From a virus: a stretch of DNA of 31,282 bases. Positions 1 to 9,237 of this stretch are shown piece by piece. The stretch covers positions 1-31,282 of IMG/VR virus record IMGVR_UViG_3300032285_004294, one strand, 5' to 3'. The notes under the pieces are model-generated. The model was given only the letters and a program-made list of their open reading frames with translations, did no database searches and was not told the DNA's origin. The position numbers and the translations under genes were made by a program. The stretch's first letter is position 1; each line of letters starts with the position of its first letter.

Positions 1-1176
1 CTAGAGACTACGGGGTCCGCGCTATCTCAGATAACTCTTACTGGAAATGCTGTAAATGTTATAAAGAAAAAAGTAGTCCCTGCTACTACTGCAGCAGGCA
101 CTTCCGCTGGAATTGTCACGCTAACTACTGACTCAGCGCATGGATTTAGTGTAAATGATATTGTTACAGTAACTGGAGTCGGTGACTATGTTGATGGTCA
201 GTATTTGATTGATAGTGTTACCACTTACACTTTTACATATACATCTCTATCCTCCGAAATAAAAGAAACTACTAGTATTGGAACTGCTCAGGTTTTTCCT
301 CTTGTTATTTTTAATACCTATGGCAGCTTTACTAAAAACTCTGATATCAAGCTGGGATTCTCTAGCAATGACTACAGCGGTTTTAGTCAATTAACAACTA
401 CAATTCGTGGGTATGAGCTTAAAATTGCTGGAGAACTACTAGATGCATACTCTGGTCAATTAAATGGCTTTGAGTATCGAATTGACTGCAACTATAATAA
501 ATCAACTAATAGTTTTTCTAAGACTTTAGTATTTCTACCATTTAAACCAGCAAGCTTAACAGAGTACTTGGCTACACTTCCTGGTGGCAAGCTAGCACCA
601 GGGGATGCGGCACCTCCGAGTGCTTTCGGCGCTGATCAAATTGTATTTGAGCATCCTGGAAATATTATTGATGCAACTATGGAGGAGTCAGCCGAAGATG
701 CTGCTACTCGAGTTTGGTACACGGGTAGCGCCTCCGAGCTCACTACCACTCAGCCATACTCCGCTGCTGTGGCTGATGACTATCTGGGTGGGTTGACTTA
801 TAACTGGCCGATTCTAGATTCCGTTCAGTCAGCTCCCAAAAAAGATATGAGTGAAGCAGCTTTACATGATTACGCTCAGCAATATTTGTATGACTCTATA
901 CCGCCAATCTCCACATTTAATATTTCTGTAAATGGCTCTATTTCGCCAGAAGTCGGATCCTATGCACCGGGTGACTGGTGCTCTATACGACTCAATGATG
1001 TCTTTGTACAAGAACGTTTAGATAGCAATCTAGAAGCTAGAAATGATGTTCTTGTTAGAAAGATTGATTCTTACAAGATTTCAGTTCCAGACACCCCTAC
1101 TTTCCCCGAGAAGGTGGATCTACAACTAGTTACGGAAGCGCAGGTGGATAAGATTGGGAATTCGAAGACGTCGTAA
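1..1176 (+). CDS. Phage tail protein, 5' end cut by window
   Basis: The reading frame is open from base 1 to the stop at 1174-1176, so this is the last 391 codons of a longer gene; the TTG at 205 is an internal codon and not a real start. Residues 39-80 of the visible part contain a small beta module with the pattern T-T-x-S-A-H-G-F-x-V-x-D-I-V-T-V, which recurs twice in the next gene. The rest is Ser/Thr/Tyr-rich with no recognised enzymatic motif. The tail assignment comes from its composition, the shared module and the overlap of its 3' end by 23 bases with a clear tail fibre gene. It may be a minor tail protein of the baseplate or tail tip. The exact role is unknown. Confidence 0.6.
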   Translation, partial: LETTGSALSQITLTGNAVNVIKKKVVPATTAAGTSAGIVTLTTDSAHGFSVNDIVTVTGVGDYVDGQYLIDSVTTYTFTYTSLSSEIKETTSIGTAQVFPLVIFNTYGSFTKNSDIKLGFSSNDYSGFSQLTTTIRGYELKIAGELLDAYSGQLNGFEYRIDCNYNKSTNSFSKTLVFLPFKPASLTEYLATLPGGKLAPGDAAPPSAFGADQIVFEHPGNIIDATMEESAEDAATRVWYTGSASELTTTQPYSAAVADDYLGGLTYNWPILDSVQSAPKKDMSEAALHDYAQQYLYDSIPPISTFNISVNGSISPEVGSYAPGDWCSIRLNDVFVQERLDSNLEARNDVLVRKIDSYKISVPDTPTFPEKVDLQLVTEAQVDKIGNSKTS

Positions 1177-4100
1177 AAAGCTAACTACAGTTATCACTGC
1201 TGTTGATCGTAGACTACGTACAGTTGAATCTAGGGTTGTCCCTAATCGCATTGCTGCGGCAGCTATTACTGCTAGTCAAATTGCACCAGGGGTTGTCCCT
1301 CCAACTGATCCTAAAGATTCAGGTGCCACTGGATCTACTTCTTCTGAAACTGCACCTACAGAATTTTCTTCAGTATCTGCTGCCGCGTATTCTGCAAAGA
1401 ATATTACTGGCAGTGATGACTGGATTGATATCACCACATCTCAGCCGCACGGGCTGGCAGTCGGGGATAAAGTTACGGTCTATGGGCTAAATAACAGTAA
1501 TGTTAATGCCAATGGAACATACAAAATTACTGAAGTAGGTTCGACTACCACTTTTAGGTATACGGTTGGCTTAACTGGATATTACCCAGCTGTAGTCAAT
1601 TTAAATGTATCAGCTACAGTAACCCAGCGCTCATGCACCCTAACTGAGGCTACATTAGTCCTGTCGAACTCGACGCACGGGCTAACTGTTGGTGACGTTA
1701 TTACAGTTTCTAATGTTGATACCACGTTCAATGGGACATTTTTTGTTTCATATGTCAATGGTTCGACTATTAAATATAAATTTATTACCGCACCCTCTGA
1801 ATCAGTATCAATCACATCATCTACTGGTTCTGTACTCTCTGTAGTACATAAATATGCAATTATTGGCGACACTTGGATTGATACCTCTGTTACTCCAAAT
1901 ACCGTAAAGGTGTGGGATGGATTACAGTGGGTTAGCCCATCCAGTATTCCTGATGGCGTAATTATTAATGACCATATGGCTCCAAAGCCTCCTACTAACT
2001 TAGCAACTGTTACCAACGGATACTATGATCCAACTACTGGTAAGCCGAATGTTGCTGTGACCCTGAGCTGGGATGCTCCTACCCAAAATGCTGATGGTAC
2101 TACTCTTACTGACTTAGCTGGATATCGTGTCCTATACCGATACAAAACTCAGAGTATTGCAGGTGGAACTACCGGATCCACCGGAGTTGAGCCAGCTGGC
2201 CAGTCATCTACTGCTGGCTCGGAAACTAACTCCGATGGTGTGGTTTCTGGTACTTTTTCTTGGAACAATACGTTTGTTAGTACGGTACCTACTATCACTA
2301 TGTCAACTAGTGTTGGTACCTTATCTATACCAGCAACTTTCTCTGCAACTAAGGGTAAGGGCACTGTTGCATGGGAAGTATCCGGACTTGAGAATAATCA
2401 AGCCTTTACCATTAGTTGGGCTAGCTCTGGATCAAATAAATACGGCGCTGGAACCATATCAGGTACTGTAGGGGATACCGTAAACTACACCCCAACCAGC
2501 ACCTCACCAACTACCGGTTTTTCTATATCTGGTGCGCTTAAAATAACTGGTCAAACTCTACCTACGGCCACGGGAACAACTGGAGATATTCAATCTACTA
2601 CTGATGCAGCTCCATCGGCTCAGTGGGTGTCTGCCGGCGAAACCGATCAAACAAGCATGTCTATGCGTGACTTTAGTGTCTCGTCGACAATTGACTTCGC
2701 TGTTCAAGCAATTGACTCATCTAGAATGAACTACTCGGAGTACTCAGATACCCTTACTCTGGAGACTGGCAATCCAGCAATTATTCTTAATGCTCCGTCT
2801 ATCCCGACAATGGAAGCTCGTCTAGGGACTCTTACCATTAAATGGGATGGCTATGATGATCAAGGGCTTCAGCCACCACCGTTCCTCTCCTACACCGAAG
2901 TACATCTGGGAACAGTATCAACCTTTACTCCTAGTTCTTCCACCCTTAAGGGTCGCCTAGAGCGTCTAGGTTATAACGAACTTGTTGTTGCCAATCTTAC
3001 TTATGGCACTACCTACTATGCCAAGCTTATTTTTGTAAGTAGTACTGGCGCAAAGACTTTAGCATCTGACCCTAGTGCTGGAGTAGCTGTTGCTGCACTA
3101 GTAGATACCGATGTAATAGGTAAAGTTCTTAGTGGTGCCAAAATAGTAAATGGGACCATTACGGCTTATGACGCAATTATTGGTAATACGATTACAGGAA
3201 ATCTAATCCAGTCAAATACCATTGAAGCTGGAAGCATTAAAGCAAACTCTATTACTGCTGATCAAATTCATGCTGGTGCATTAGATGCATTCTTGATTAC
3301 TGGTGCAAACATACAGACTGCGTCTAGCGGTTCAAGAATAGTTCTTAACTCGGGTGGCATGACAGCTTATGCAGCCAACGGCACTACGCCAACATTTAAT
3401 ATAAATTCATCTACTGGTGCTGTAACTATCGGTGGATATATTGCCTCCGGCGGAGCTGCAGCTGATATCAATGCTGGTACTACTACTATCAGTGGTGGAA
3501 AAATTACTACTGGAACTATTGAAGCATCAGCTATAAATGCTGGAACCTTAACTGGTTTTACTATTAAAACAGCAGCCTCTGGAACTAGAGTCGAGATGGG
3601 CGGCACAAATATTTCATTCTATAAGGGTTCTGATTATGCTGGAAATATTACTGGAGGAACCACTGGCGCTGGCTCTAGCATGGTCTTCTATAGTACTGGC
3701 AATGGAAGACTTGAAGTTGAAGACTATGGAGTTAATATGTTTGGCGATGGCGATGCCGAGCTAACTGTTGGCAGTAATGGTTCTAATATTCAGATATTTT
3801 CAATAACAAATGGTATTGTAAGTAAGGGTGCCTGGAGTCACGGTAATGGTTCATTTAGCGTTGGAAGTTTCTCAGTTAGTAGCACTGCTAGTTTTTCTGG
3901 TGGCTCTATACCTTCTTGGCAGAATGCTGGCAATGCTTATATTGCTGATGGGGCCGGGCGTTTTGCAAATAGTGGAGTGCCGCTAGGATTATCTCGATCT
4001 TCTAGCGGTACTATTGCTTCATTTCAAAGATTTTCAACTGAAGTCGGCACTATTGATATAACTACTACAGCTACAGCATACAGAACTTCATCAGATTATC

Positions 4101-4384
4101 GTTTAAAGGAAAATGTAGTTAGAGTTCCAGATGCCATATCTAGATTAATGCTTCTAAAGCCAAGTAGATATAACTTTATATCTGAACCTGATACTGTAAT
4201 GGAGGGTTTTCTTGCCCATGAGGTGCAGGAGGTTATTCCAATTGCAGCTAGCGGGCATAAAGATCAAGTAGACAGTGATGGAAATCCAATTTATCAGGGA
4301 GTTGACTACTCATTGGTAGTTCCTCTCCTAACTGCTGCTTTACAAGAATTAACTACTAAAGTTGTAAATCTAGAGAATAAATAA
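1154..4384 (+). CDS. Tail fibre with FN3 domains and C-terminal S74 chaperone
   Basis: A 1076-residue virion fibre. The TTG start at 1154 is chosen because AGGTGG (1142-1147) sits six bases upstream. In order: a basic N-terminus (GIRRRRKK), two small beta modules near residues 88-140 and 160-208 (patterns HGLAVGDKVTV and HGLTVGDVITV), a fibronectin type III domain starting near 275 that appears split by an inserted segment (about 335-490), a second FN3 domain near 540-645, a repetitive beta-structured shaft rich in NTI, NSI and ITG, and a C-terminal intramolecular chaperone. The last 97 residues carry SDYRLK, matching the Ser-Lys dyad of the S74 family (here Ser980 and Lys985). The family cuts itself off after helping the fibre trimerise. 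Likely receptor-binding or side fibre. Confidence 0.85.
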   Translation: MGIRRRRKKLTTVITAVDRRLRTVESRVVPNRIAAAAITASQIAPGVVPPTDPKDSGATGSTSSETAPTEFSSVSAAAYSAKNITGSDDWIDITTSQPHGLAVGDKVTVYGLNNSNVNANGTYKITEVGSTTTFRYTVGLTGYYPAVVNLNVSATVTQRSCTLTEATLVLSNSTHGLTVGDVITVSNVDTTFNGTFFVSYVNGSTIKYKFITAPSESVSITSSTGSVLSVVHKYAIIGDTWIDTSVTPNTVKVWDGLQWVSPSSIPDGVIINDHMAPKPPTNLATVTNGYYDPTTGKPNVAVTLSWDAPTQNADGTTLTDLAGYRVLYRYKTQSIAGGTTGSTGVEPAGQSSTAGSETNSDGVVSGTFSWNNTFVSTVPTITMSTSVGTLSIPATFSATKGKGTVAWEVSGLENNQAFTISWASSGSNKYGAGTISGTVGDTVNYTPTSTSPTTGFSISGALKITGQTLPTATGTTGDIQSTTDAAPSAQWVSAGETDQTSMSMRDFSVSSTIDFAVQAIDSSRMNYSEYSDTLTLETGNPAIILNAPSIPTMEARLGTLTIKWDGYDDQGLQPPPFLSYTEVHLGTVSTFTPSSSTLKGRLERLGYNELVVANLTYGTTYYAKLIFVSSTGAKTLASDPSAGVAVAALVDTDVIGKVLSGAKIVNGTITAYDAIIGNTITGNLIQSNTIEAGSIKANSITADQIHAGALDAFLITGANIQTASSGSRIVLNSGGMTAYAANGTTPTFNINSSTGAVTIGGYIASGGAAADINAGTTTISGGKITTGTIEASAINAGTLTGFTIKTAASGTRVEMGGTNISFYKGSDYAGNITGGTTGAGSSMVFYSTGNGRLEVEDYGVNMFGDGDAELTVGSNGSNIQIFSITNGIVSKGAWSHGNGSFSVGSFSVSSTASFSGGSIPSWQNAGNAYIADGAGRFANSGVPLGLSRSSSGTIASFQRFSTEVGTIDITTTATAYRTSSDYRLKENVVRVPDAISRLMLLKPSRYNFISEPDTVMEGFLAHEVQEVIPIAASGHKDQVDSDGNPIYQGVDYSLVVPLLTAALQELTTKVVNLENK

Positions 4385-4395
4385 GAAAGATAAAA

Positions 4396-4551
4396 ATGAC
4401 AGAAAAAAATAATGAACTAGATATAGAAGAATTACTTAAAGGGTTTAGAGAATTAGTGGGTAACCAGGCCCAGGAGATTGTTGTATTAAAATCTATTATT
4501 TCTAATATTCAAAAACAACTAGTAAATATAGATCCGGAATCTGCCGAGTAA
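4396..4551 (+). CDS. Small acidic helical protein (51 aa)
   Basis: An ATG-initiated 51-codon frame that fills the gap between the tail fibre and the next gene. The product is rich in Glu, Leu and Ile and starts MTEKNNELDIEELLKGFREL. Hydrophobic residues spaced at three and four positions suggest one or two amphipathic helices, possibly a short coiled coil. Spacing to its neighbours is 11 and 9 bases, which supports it being a real member of the operon. No motif identifies a function. A small structural or fibre-assembly accessory protein is a guess from position only. Confidence 0.6.
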   Translation: MTEKNNELDIEELLKGFRELVGNQAQEIVVLKSIISNIQKQLVNIDPESAE

Positions 4552-4560
4552 ACTATTAAA

Positions 4561-5031
4561 ATGTTTGAAGTAAAAGACGGGTCGCGTACCCTGCAGTTCA
4601 ATGGAAAGCTTCTTGGAAATTCCTCCTCGAAGAGAAGAGACTCTACTCGGTGGATTGAGTTTGCTCTTTATAAGACTGATAGCGGATCTTATATTCTGTC
4701 TAGAGTCGGGGTGTCTCTTGTGTACCATGGAGCTGCCTGCCCCCTAGTCAATCGCTATAATCTGACCGAGATAGGGTATGACTCTTTGTCTCATAATTCG
4801 ATACCCTGCGATGAATGCGATCCATCTGAGGAAGCAGGGTTAGTTTTCCCTGAAAAGTATCGGTACTGGGCGCAGGTATCCGAGGAAGCATCAGCTGTAC
4901 TTGATGCGCTATATAAATATGATGATGGCGGTGCTCGTTATCTAACTAATGTAGCTCAGCGTTTACTTGAAGAGGTTTCAGATATTGAAGAAGAAATTGC
5001 TAAAGTGTATAGGGTTGAAATAATTCCATAA
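4561..5031 (+). CDS. Conserved actinophage-type hypothetical, possible zinc site
   Basis: A 156-residue protein with an ATG start nine bases after the preceding stop. The N-terminal part has the pattern F-x-G-x-L-L-G-x-S-S-S followed by R-W-x-E-x-x-L-Y-x-T, which resembles a hypothetical family seen near replication genes in actinophages (recollection, not searched). His56, Cys60, Cys83 and Cys86 (H-G-A-A-C and C-D-E-C) could form a metal site. The last 55 residues are strongly acidic and probably helical. It lies directly before the DNA polymerase, so a role in replication or regulation is possible, but no function can be assigned. Confidence 0.7.
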   Translation: MFEVKDGSRTLQFNGKLLGNSSSKRRDSTRWIEFALYKTDSGSYILSRVGVSLVYHGAACPLVNRYNLTEIGYDSLSHNSIPCDECDPSEEAGLVFPEKYRYWAQVSEEASAVLDALYKYDDGGARYLTNVAQRLLEEVSDIEEEIAKVYRVEIIP

Positions 5032-5068
5032 ATAATATAAACTTTAAAGATATGATGAAAGACATTAA

Positions 5069-6889
5069 ATGACAAATGGACTTGGTGACGTAAAACTTGA
5101 ACTAATCGATAGTGTTGCTCAGGCTGAGCGATTTATATCTTGGATGGGTGAACGTCGACCACACAATGCAATTGCTATTGATACCGAGACAGGAGAGTTA
5201 CCCGGTAATCCTCGCGATCATGCTTTTTCTCCTTGGCATGGTAAATTACGCCTAGTACAGATTGGCGACGGAATGACCGGTTGGTCTATTCCGTGGGATG
5301 AATGGTCTGGTGTTTTTTATCAGGCTATGAGCCAATTTAACGGTCCGATTGTATGCCATAATATCGCTTTCGAGGCCCGGTGGTTCGATGTACAGAGTCG
5401 CTGGAACCTTCCTTGGCATCAAGCCCATGACACGATGATTATGGCTCACCTGATTGATCCTCTGGGCTCTGGAGCCCTAAAGCGCCTCACTTCACAGTAC
5501 ATAGATGCTGATGCAGCACGCCTTCAAAGTGTTTTGGATGAAGGTATGGCTAAGAATGGCTGGACTTGGGGAACCGTACCAATAAATTATGAGCCCTACT
5601 GGGCCTATGGCGCTCTTGACCCAGTTCTAACAATGCGTCTATGGGAAAAATTTTGGGAGAAATGTGGCCCGGGTCAACCATACAGTGTGCCCTATGAGCT
5701 TGAAATGAATACTAGACGTATCGCTACCCGAATGGAGTTAAATGGTGCTCGTCTAGATCTAGACTATTCTAAGAAAAAGTATCAGGAACTTATTGACTAC
5801 ACCGAGCAAGTAAAAGACTGGGCTAAAGCTAACTATAACGGTTTATCTATTACAAGTAATGCTCAGCTAGTTCGACAGCTTGAGGATCTTGGTGCAGTTA
5901 TTACCGAGACAACTCCATCTGGAAATAAATCTGCATCAGCAGATCAACTTAAACTTCTAGTTCGTGATGGTAGTCCAGAAGTTAAGCAACTAGCCGAGAC
6001 TGCACTAAAACAACGTAAGGCAGATAAACTAGCATCTACATATTTTTCTAATTTTATTACCGATAATGTTAATGGCCTTGTCCACCCATCTATCCGAACA
6101 ATGGGAGCGCGTACTGGGCGCATGACTATTCAGAATCCAGCGTTACAGACTCTTCCAAAGGGCGATGATACCGTGCGTCGTGCATTTATCCCTAAGGATG
6201 AGAATCATGTAATTATTACCTCCGACTTAGACCAAGTTGAGTTCCGTATGTTTTCCACCATGTCTCAGGATGCGAATCTAATAAACCTATTTAATATGGC
6301 TGATGCTACTGGTTCGGATCCTTTTACCGAGATTGGTCGTGAAGTCTATGCTGATCCAGCTATGCAAAAATCAGATAAGCGTCGAGGTCTTATTAAAGGT
6401 GTAGTTTACGGGCGTCTTTATGGTGCAGGGATTGCCAAGCAGGCTCTCACTGCTGGAGTTCCAGAAGAGCAAATGCGTGCAGTATCTAATGCTTTTGATG
6501 ATCGATATCCCGGAATGGCAACTTTTCAGAAGAAAGTAGAAGATATCGGCATGCGTCGTCTCCGCTCAGAGGGGCAAGGTTATGTAAATACCTGGACGGG
6601 GCGTCGCTTGCCCTGCGATGAGGATCGTGTCTATACTCTGACTAACTATCTAATTCAGGGAGGAGCAGCTGAAATCTTTAAGTCAAATCTTGTCAAGTTA
6701 GATCAAGCTGACCTTACTGAGTTGCTGATTGTTCCTGTACACGATGAAATTGTTCTTAATGCTCCGCGAGAAGATGCCGAGGAAATTAAGCATATAGTTC
6801 GTCAATGCATGACAACTACGGAAGGCTGGTCAGTGCCTCTTACTGCCGATGTTGATGGACCGCTCGAGAATTGGGGAGCAAAATACTAA
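5069..6889 (+). CDS. polA: DNA polymerase I, family A (3'-5' exo plus polymerase)
   Basis: A 606-residue replicative polymerase. The N-terminal half is a proofreading exonuclease: Asp38 and Glu40 in AIDTETGE (Exo I), VCHNIAFEARWFD (Exo II) and YGALDPVLT (Exo III). The C-terminal half has all three family A polymerase motifs: motif A around Asp386 (SDLDQVEFR, with Asp388 where SQIELR-type enzymes have Ser), motif B with Lys443 and Tyr447 (RRGLIKGVVYG), and motif C His558-Asp559-Glu560 (VPVHDEIVL). There is no N-terminal 5' nuclease, as is usual for phage enzymes. It opens the replication block and its stop overlaps the start of the RuvC-like gene as TAATG. Confidence 0.96.
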   Translation: MTNGLGDVKLELIDSVAQAERFISWMGERRPHNAIAIDTETGELPGNPRDHAFSPWHGKLRLVQIGDGMTGWSIPWDEWSGVFYQAMSQFNGPIVCHNIAFEARWFDVQSRWNLPWHQAHDTMIMAHLIDPLGSGALKRLTSQYIDADAARLQSVLDEGMAKNGWTWGTVPINYEPYWAYGALDPVLTMRLWEKFWEKCGPGQPYSVPYELEMNTRRIATRMELNGARLDLDYSKKKYQELIDYTEQVKDWAKANYNGLSITSNAQLVRQLEDLGAVITETTPSGNKSASADQLKLLVRDGSPEVKQLAETALKQRKADKLASTYFSNFITDNVNGLVHPSIRTMGARTGRMTIQNPALQTLPKGDDTVRRAFIPKDENHVIITSDLDQVEFRMFSTMSQDANLINLFNMADATGSDPFTEIGREVYADPAMQKSDKRRGLIKGVVYGRLYGAGIAKQALTAGVPEEQMRAVSNAFDDRYPGMATFQKKVEDIGMRRLRSEGQGYVNTWTGRRLPCDEDRVYTLTNYLIQGGAAEIFKSNLVKLDQADLTELLIVPVHDEIVLNAPREDAEEIKHIVRQCMTTTEGWSVPLTADVDGPLENWGAKY

Positions 6890-7344
6890 TGAAACACGTA
6901 CTATCAGTTGACCCTGGAAAAGCTACTGGAGTAGCTCTATTTAGCTATGAGTCGGGCCAAGAACCGGTCCTAGTGTGGTCAGGAGAGTTCCAGCAGCATG
7001 AATACGCAGCTCCAATTAGAGCCTCTCTAGGGCTTGTACAGGGCGAAATAGAGGTAGTCTGTGAGCGCTTCACCATTAATGCTCAGACTGTAAAAAACTC
7101 TCAAGCGCCTTATTCTCTAGAGCAGATTGGTATCCTCAAGCAATGCCTTATGGACGTGGGTCGTCCAGCAGACGATATTTATTTCCAGAGTCCTGCTGAT
7201 GCCAAAGCCTTATTTCCCAACTCGGCTCTAAAAAAGCTAGGCTACTGGCACCGCGGTGGCGAGGGGCATGCACTTGATGCAATTCGACACGGGTTACTTA
7301 GGATTGTAAAGAGTGGATGGAAACCAATTAATCTGCTAGAATAG
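6889..7344 (+). CDS. RuvC-like Holliday junction resolvase
   Basis: A 151-residue nuclease of the RNase H fold, expected to resolve branched replication or recombination intermediates. Acidic residues expected of the family are visible: Asp8 in SVDPGKATG, Glu59 in VVCERF, and His127/Asp130 in the C-terminal GHALDA. The ATG at 6889 is preferred over an upstream in-frame TTG at 6871. It gives the TAATG coupling with the polymerase stop, starts just before the first beta strand, and has GGGGAG (6873-6878) about ten bases ahead. The length is close to that of bacterial RuvC. Its place between DNA polymerase and the SNF2-type ATPase fits a role in replication-fork processing. Confidence 0.9.
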   Translation: MKHVLSVDPGKATGVALFSYESGQEPVLVWSGEFQQHEYAAPIRASLGLVQGEIEVVCERFTINAQTVKNSQAPYSLEQIGILKQCLMDVGRPADDIYFQSPADAKALFPNSALKKLGYWHRGGEGHALDAIRHGLLRIVKSGWKPINLLE

Positions 7345-7345
7345 T

Positions 7346-7389
7346 TATTATCAAAAAATATTGCGTAGAAAACTTTTTTCTGATAATAT
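7346..7389 (+). promoter_or_regulatory. Candidate promoter within an inverted repeat
   Basis: TTGCGT (7361-7366) and TAATAT (7384-7389) are separated by exactly 17 bases, a sigma70-like arrangement about 30 bases before the SNF2 gene ATG. The same stretch has an inverted repeat, TATTATCA (7346-7353) and TGATAATA (7381-7388), extended inwards by A and T runs with one bulge, so the -10 lies inside one arm. The repeat could be an operator or a weak terminator for the upstream genes. Prediction from sequence only. Confidence 0.5.
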
Positions 7390-7419
7390 ATAAATACAAA
7401 ATGACAACTAAGGAATTAA

Positions 7420-9237
7420 ATGGCAGTTTTAGTTGAACTAGATGACTCAAAAGAGCACATCGTTATCAACGCTGAATGGCGTCTAAAAGAGCTATGCAAA
7501 AGCATACCTGGAGCTTCCTGGAGTGCTAAGGAGCAAATTTGGCGTATTCCGGTTTCTTGGGCAGGATGCTTAGCCCTTAGATCAACTTTTAAAGAAGACT
7601 TAGTCTTAGGCCCGGAGCTCTCTGAATGGGCTAAAAATGAAAAAACTACCCGAATTGATCCGGCCAATCATCTGCGCGATATAGATGTCATGGAAGAGGG
7701 GGATGCTGATCTTTTTCCTCATCAGCGGGCTGGAGTTGAATTCCTATCGACTGCTCGACGTGCCTTACTTGCAGATGAGCCTGGACTTGGTAAAACTGCT
7801 CAGGCTATTCGTGCGTTAAAGCGATTGCAGGATAATGGACAAGATATTTTTCCTGCACTTATTGTCTGCCCCAACACCCTTAAGAAAAACTGGGAACGCG
7901 AGTTTGACAAGTGGTGGCCTGGAGTAAATGTTACCGTTATCAACGGCTCTGCTAACCAACGTCGTGCTCAGTTCGATCAGCAATCCGATGTAATTGTTGT
8001 TAACTGGGAGTCACTACGTTCGCATTCTCGACTATCTCCTTACGGATCCATTGCCTTATCTCGCTGCATTGAGTGTAAGGGACATGATTCTCGTATCACA
8101 CCGTCACGCTGCGAGGTGCACGAGCGCGAATTAAATACAATTAATTTTAAAGCCGTTGTTGCTGATGAGATCCATCGATCAAAAGATCCCAAATCTAAAC
8201 AAACTCGAGCCTTATGGGCAGCTACTGGAGATGCAGATATTCGTTTTGCGCTTACTGGTACACCAATTGCTAAAGATGTAGTTGATCTTTGGCCGATTCT
8301 TCACTGGATTTCTCCAGCAGAATGGCCATCTAAAACTAAGTGGATTGATCGAATGATTGACACAATGCTGAATGCTTTTGGTGGGATGATGGTTATCGGT
8401 GTAAAACCTCATATGGAGCAAGAATTTTATTCAGCTATCAATCCACGCATGCGTCGTATGCTAAAGGCTAAAGTGCTCCCCTGGTTGCCCGAGGTAATTA
8501 ATGAGCGACGCGATGTAGAAATGGGAGCTAAGCAGGCTAAGGCCTACAAGCAAATGCTTGACCACATGATTGTTGCACTAGAGACTGAATCCGGGGCCTC
8601 TGGTGACATCGTAGTAGCCGCTAATCCTCTTACTCAAGCACTGCGTCTACTTCAATTTGCTAGCTCTTACGCCGAAATAGTGTTAGATCCAAATACTGGT
8701 GAAGAGAAGGTTGTTTTATCAGACCCATCTTGTAAGGTCGATGCTCTTATGGATGATATGAAAAATGGTGATTTCGGTGATGACTCGGTTGCAGTCTGTG
8801 CTGTATCTCGCCAGCTCATTGAAATCCTTAGCGCACGTCTGACTAAAGAGGGAATTGCCCATGGTTTGATTACCGGTGCTCAAGACCAAGATGAGCGTCA
8901 GAAGTCTATCGATGATTTCCAGTCTGGCAAGACCAAATGGATTCTTTTTACTGCTCAGGCTGGTGGTGTTGGTGTTACCTTGACAACAGCACGTCGCCTT
9001 GTTATGCTTCAAAGACCATGGTCGTTAGTAGACCACAAACAAGCTCTGGATCGTGTACACCGTATCGGTTCAGAGATCCACGACTCAGTGATTATTACTG
9101 ACTACGTGACCGAGGGAACTATTGAAGAGCGAGTAATCCAGGCGCTCGACACTAAGGCCGATAATTTTGAACAAATTGTTCGAGATAAAGTTGCTTTACT
9201 TAAAATGCTTAAAGAAAGTAGCGGAAAGACAAAATGA
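7420..9237 (+). CDS. SNF2-type superfamily 2 DNA-dependent ATPase
   Basis: A 605-residue SF2 ATPase. The first 85 residues (WRLKELCKSIPGASWSAKEQ onwards) recall the HARP-like domain of annealing helicases such as SMARCAL1, which is a tentative match. The motor follows: motif I DEPGLGKTAQ with Lys125, motif II Asp249-Glu-Ile-His, motif III ALTGTP, and motifs V and VI QAGGVGVTLT and QALDRVHRIGSE. Between motifs Ia and II lies a Cys216-x2-Cys219-x11-Cys231-x2-His234 cluster that looks like a zinc knuckle. The ATG at 7420 has an AAGGA Shine-Dalgarno. Its stop overlaps the next start as ATGA. Likely a fork-remodelling, annealing or translocating factor rather than a strand-separating replicative helicase. 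Confidence 0.92.
   Translation: MAVLVELDDSKEHIVINAEWRLKELCKSIPGASWSAKEQIWRIPVSWAGCLALRSTFKEDLVLGPELSEWAKNEKTTRIDPANHLRDIDVMEEGDADLFPHQRAGVEFLSTARRALLADEPGLGKTAQAIRALKRLQDNGQDIFPALIVCPNTLKKNWEREFDKWWPGVNVTVINGSANQRRAQFDQQSDVIVVNWESLRSHSRLSPYGSIALSRCIECKGHDSRITPSRCEVHERELNTINFKAVVADEIHRSKDPKSKQTRALWAATGDADIRFALTGTPIAKDVVDLWPILHWISPAEWPSKTKWIDRMIDTMLNAFGGMMVIGVKPHMEQEFYSAINPRMRRMLKAKVLPWLPEVINERRDVEMGAKQAKAYKQMLDHMIVALETESGASGDIVVAANPLTQALRLLQFASSYAEIVLDPNTGEEKVVLSDPSCKVDALMDDMKNGDFGDDSVAVCAVSRQLIEILSARLTKEGIAHGLITGAQDQDERQKSIDDFQSGKTKWILFTAQAGGVGVTLTTARRLVMLQRPWSLVDHKQALDRVHRIGSEIHDSVIITDYVTEGTIEERVIQALDTKADNFEQIVRDKVALLKMLKESSGKTK

Noticed and set aside
3367-3606. Minus-strand frames inside the left tail fibre (also 1582-2016 and 2149-2364)
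   Set aside because: Low-complexity Ser/Thr codons leave the opposite strand open. The frames overlap a certain gene and have no family features.
6871-6888. TTG start for the RuvC-like gene
   Set aside because: The ATG at 6889 gives the TAATG coupling and the domain begins just after it.
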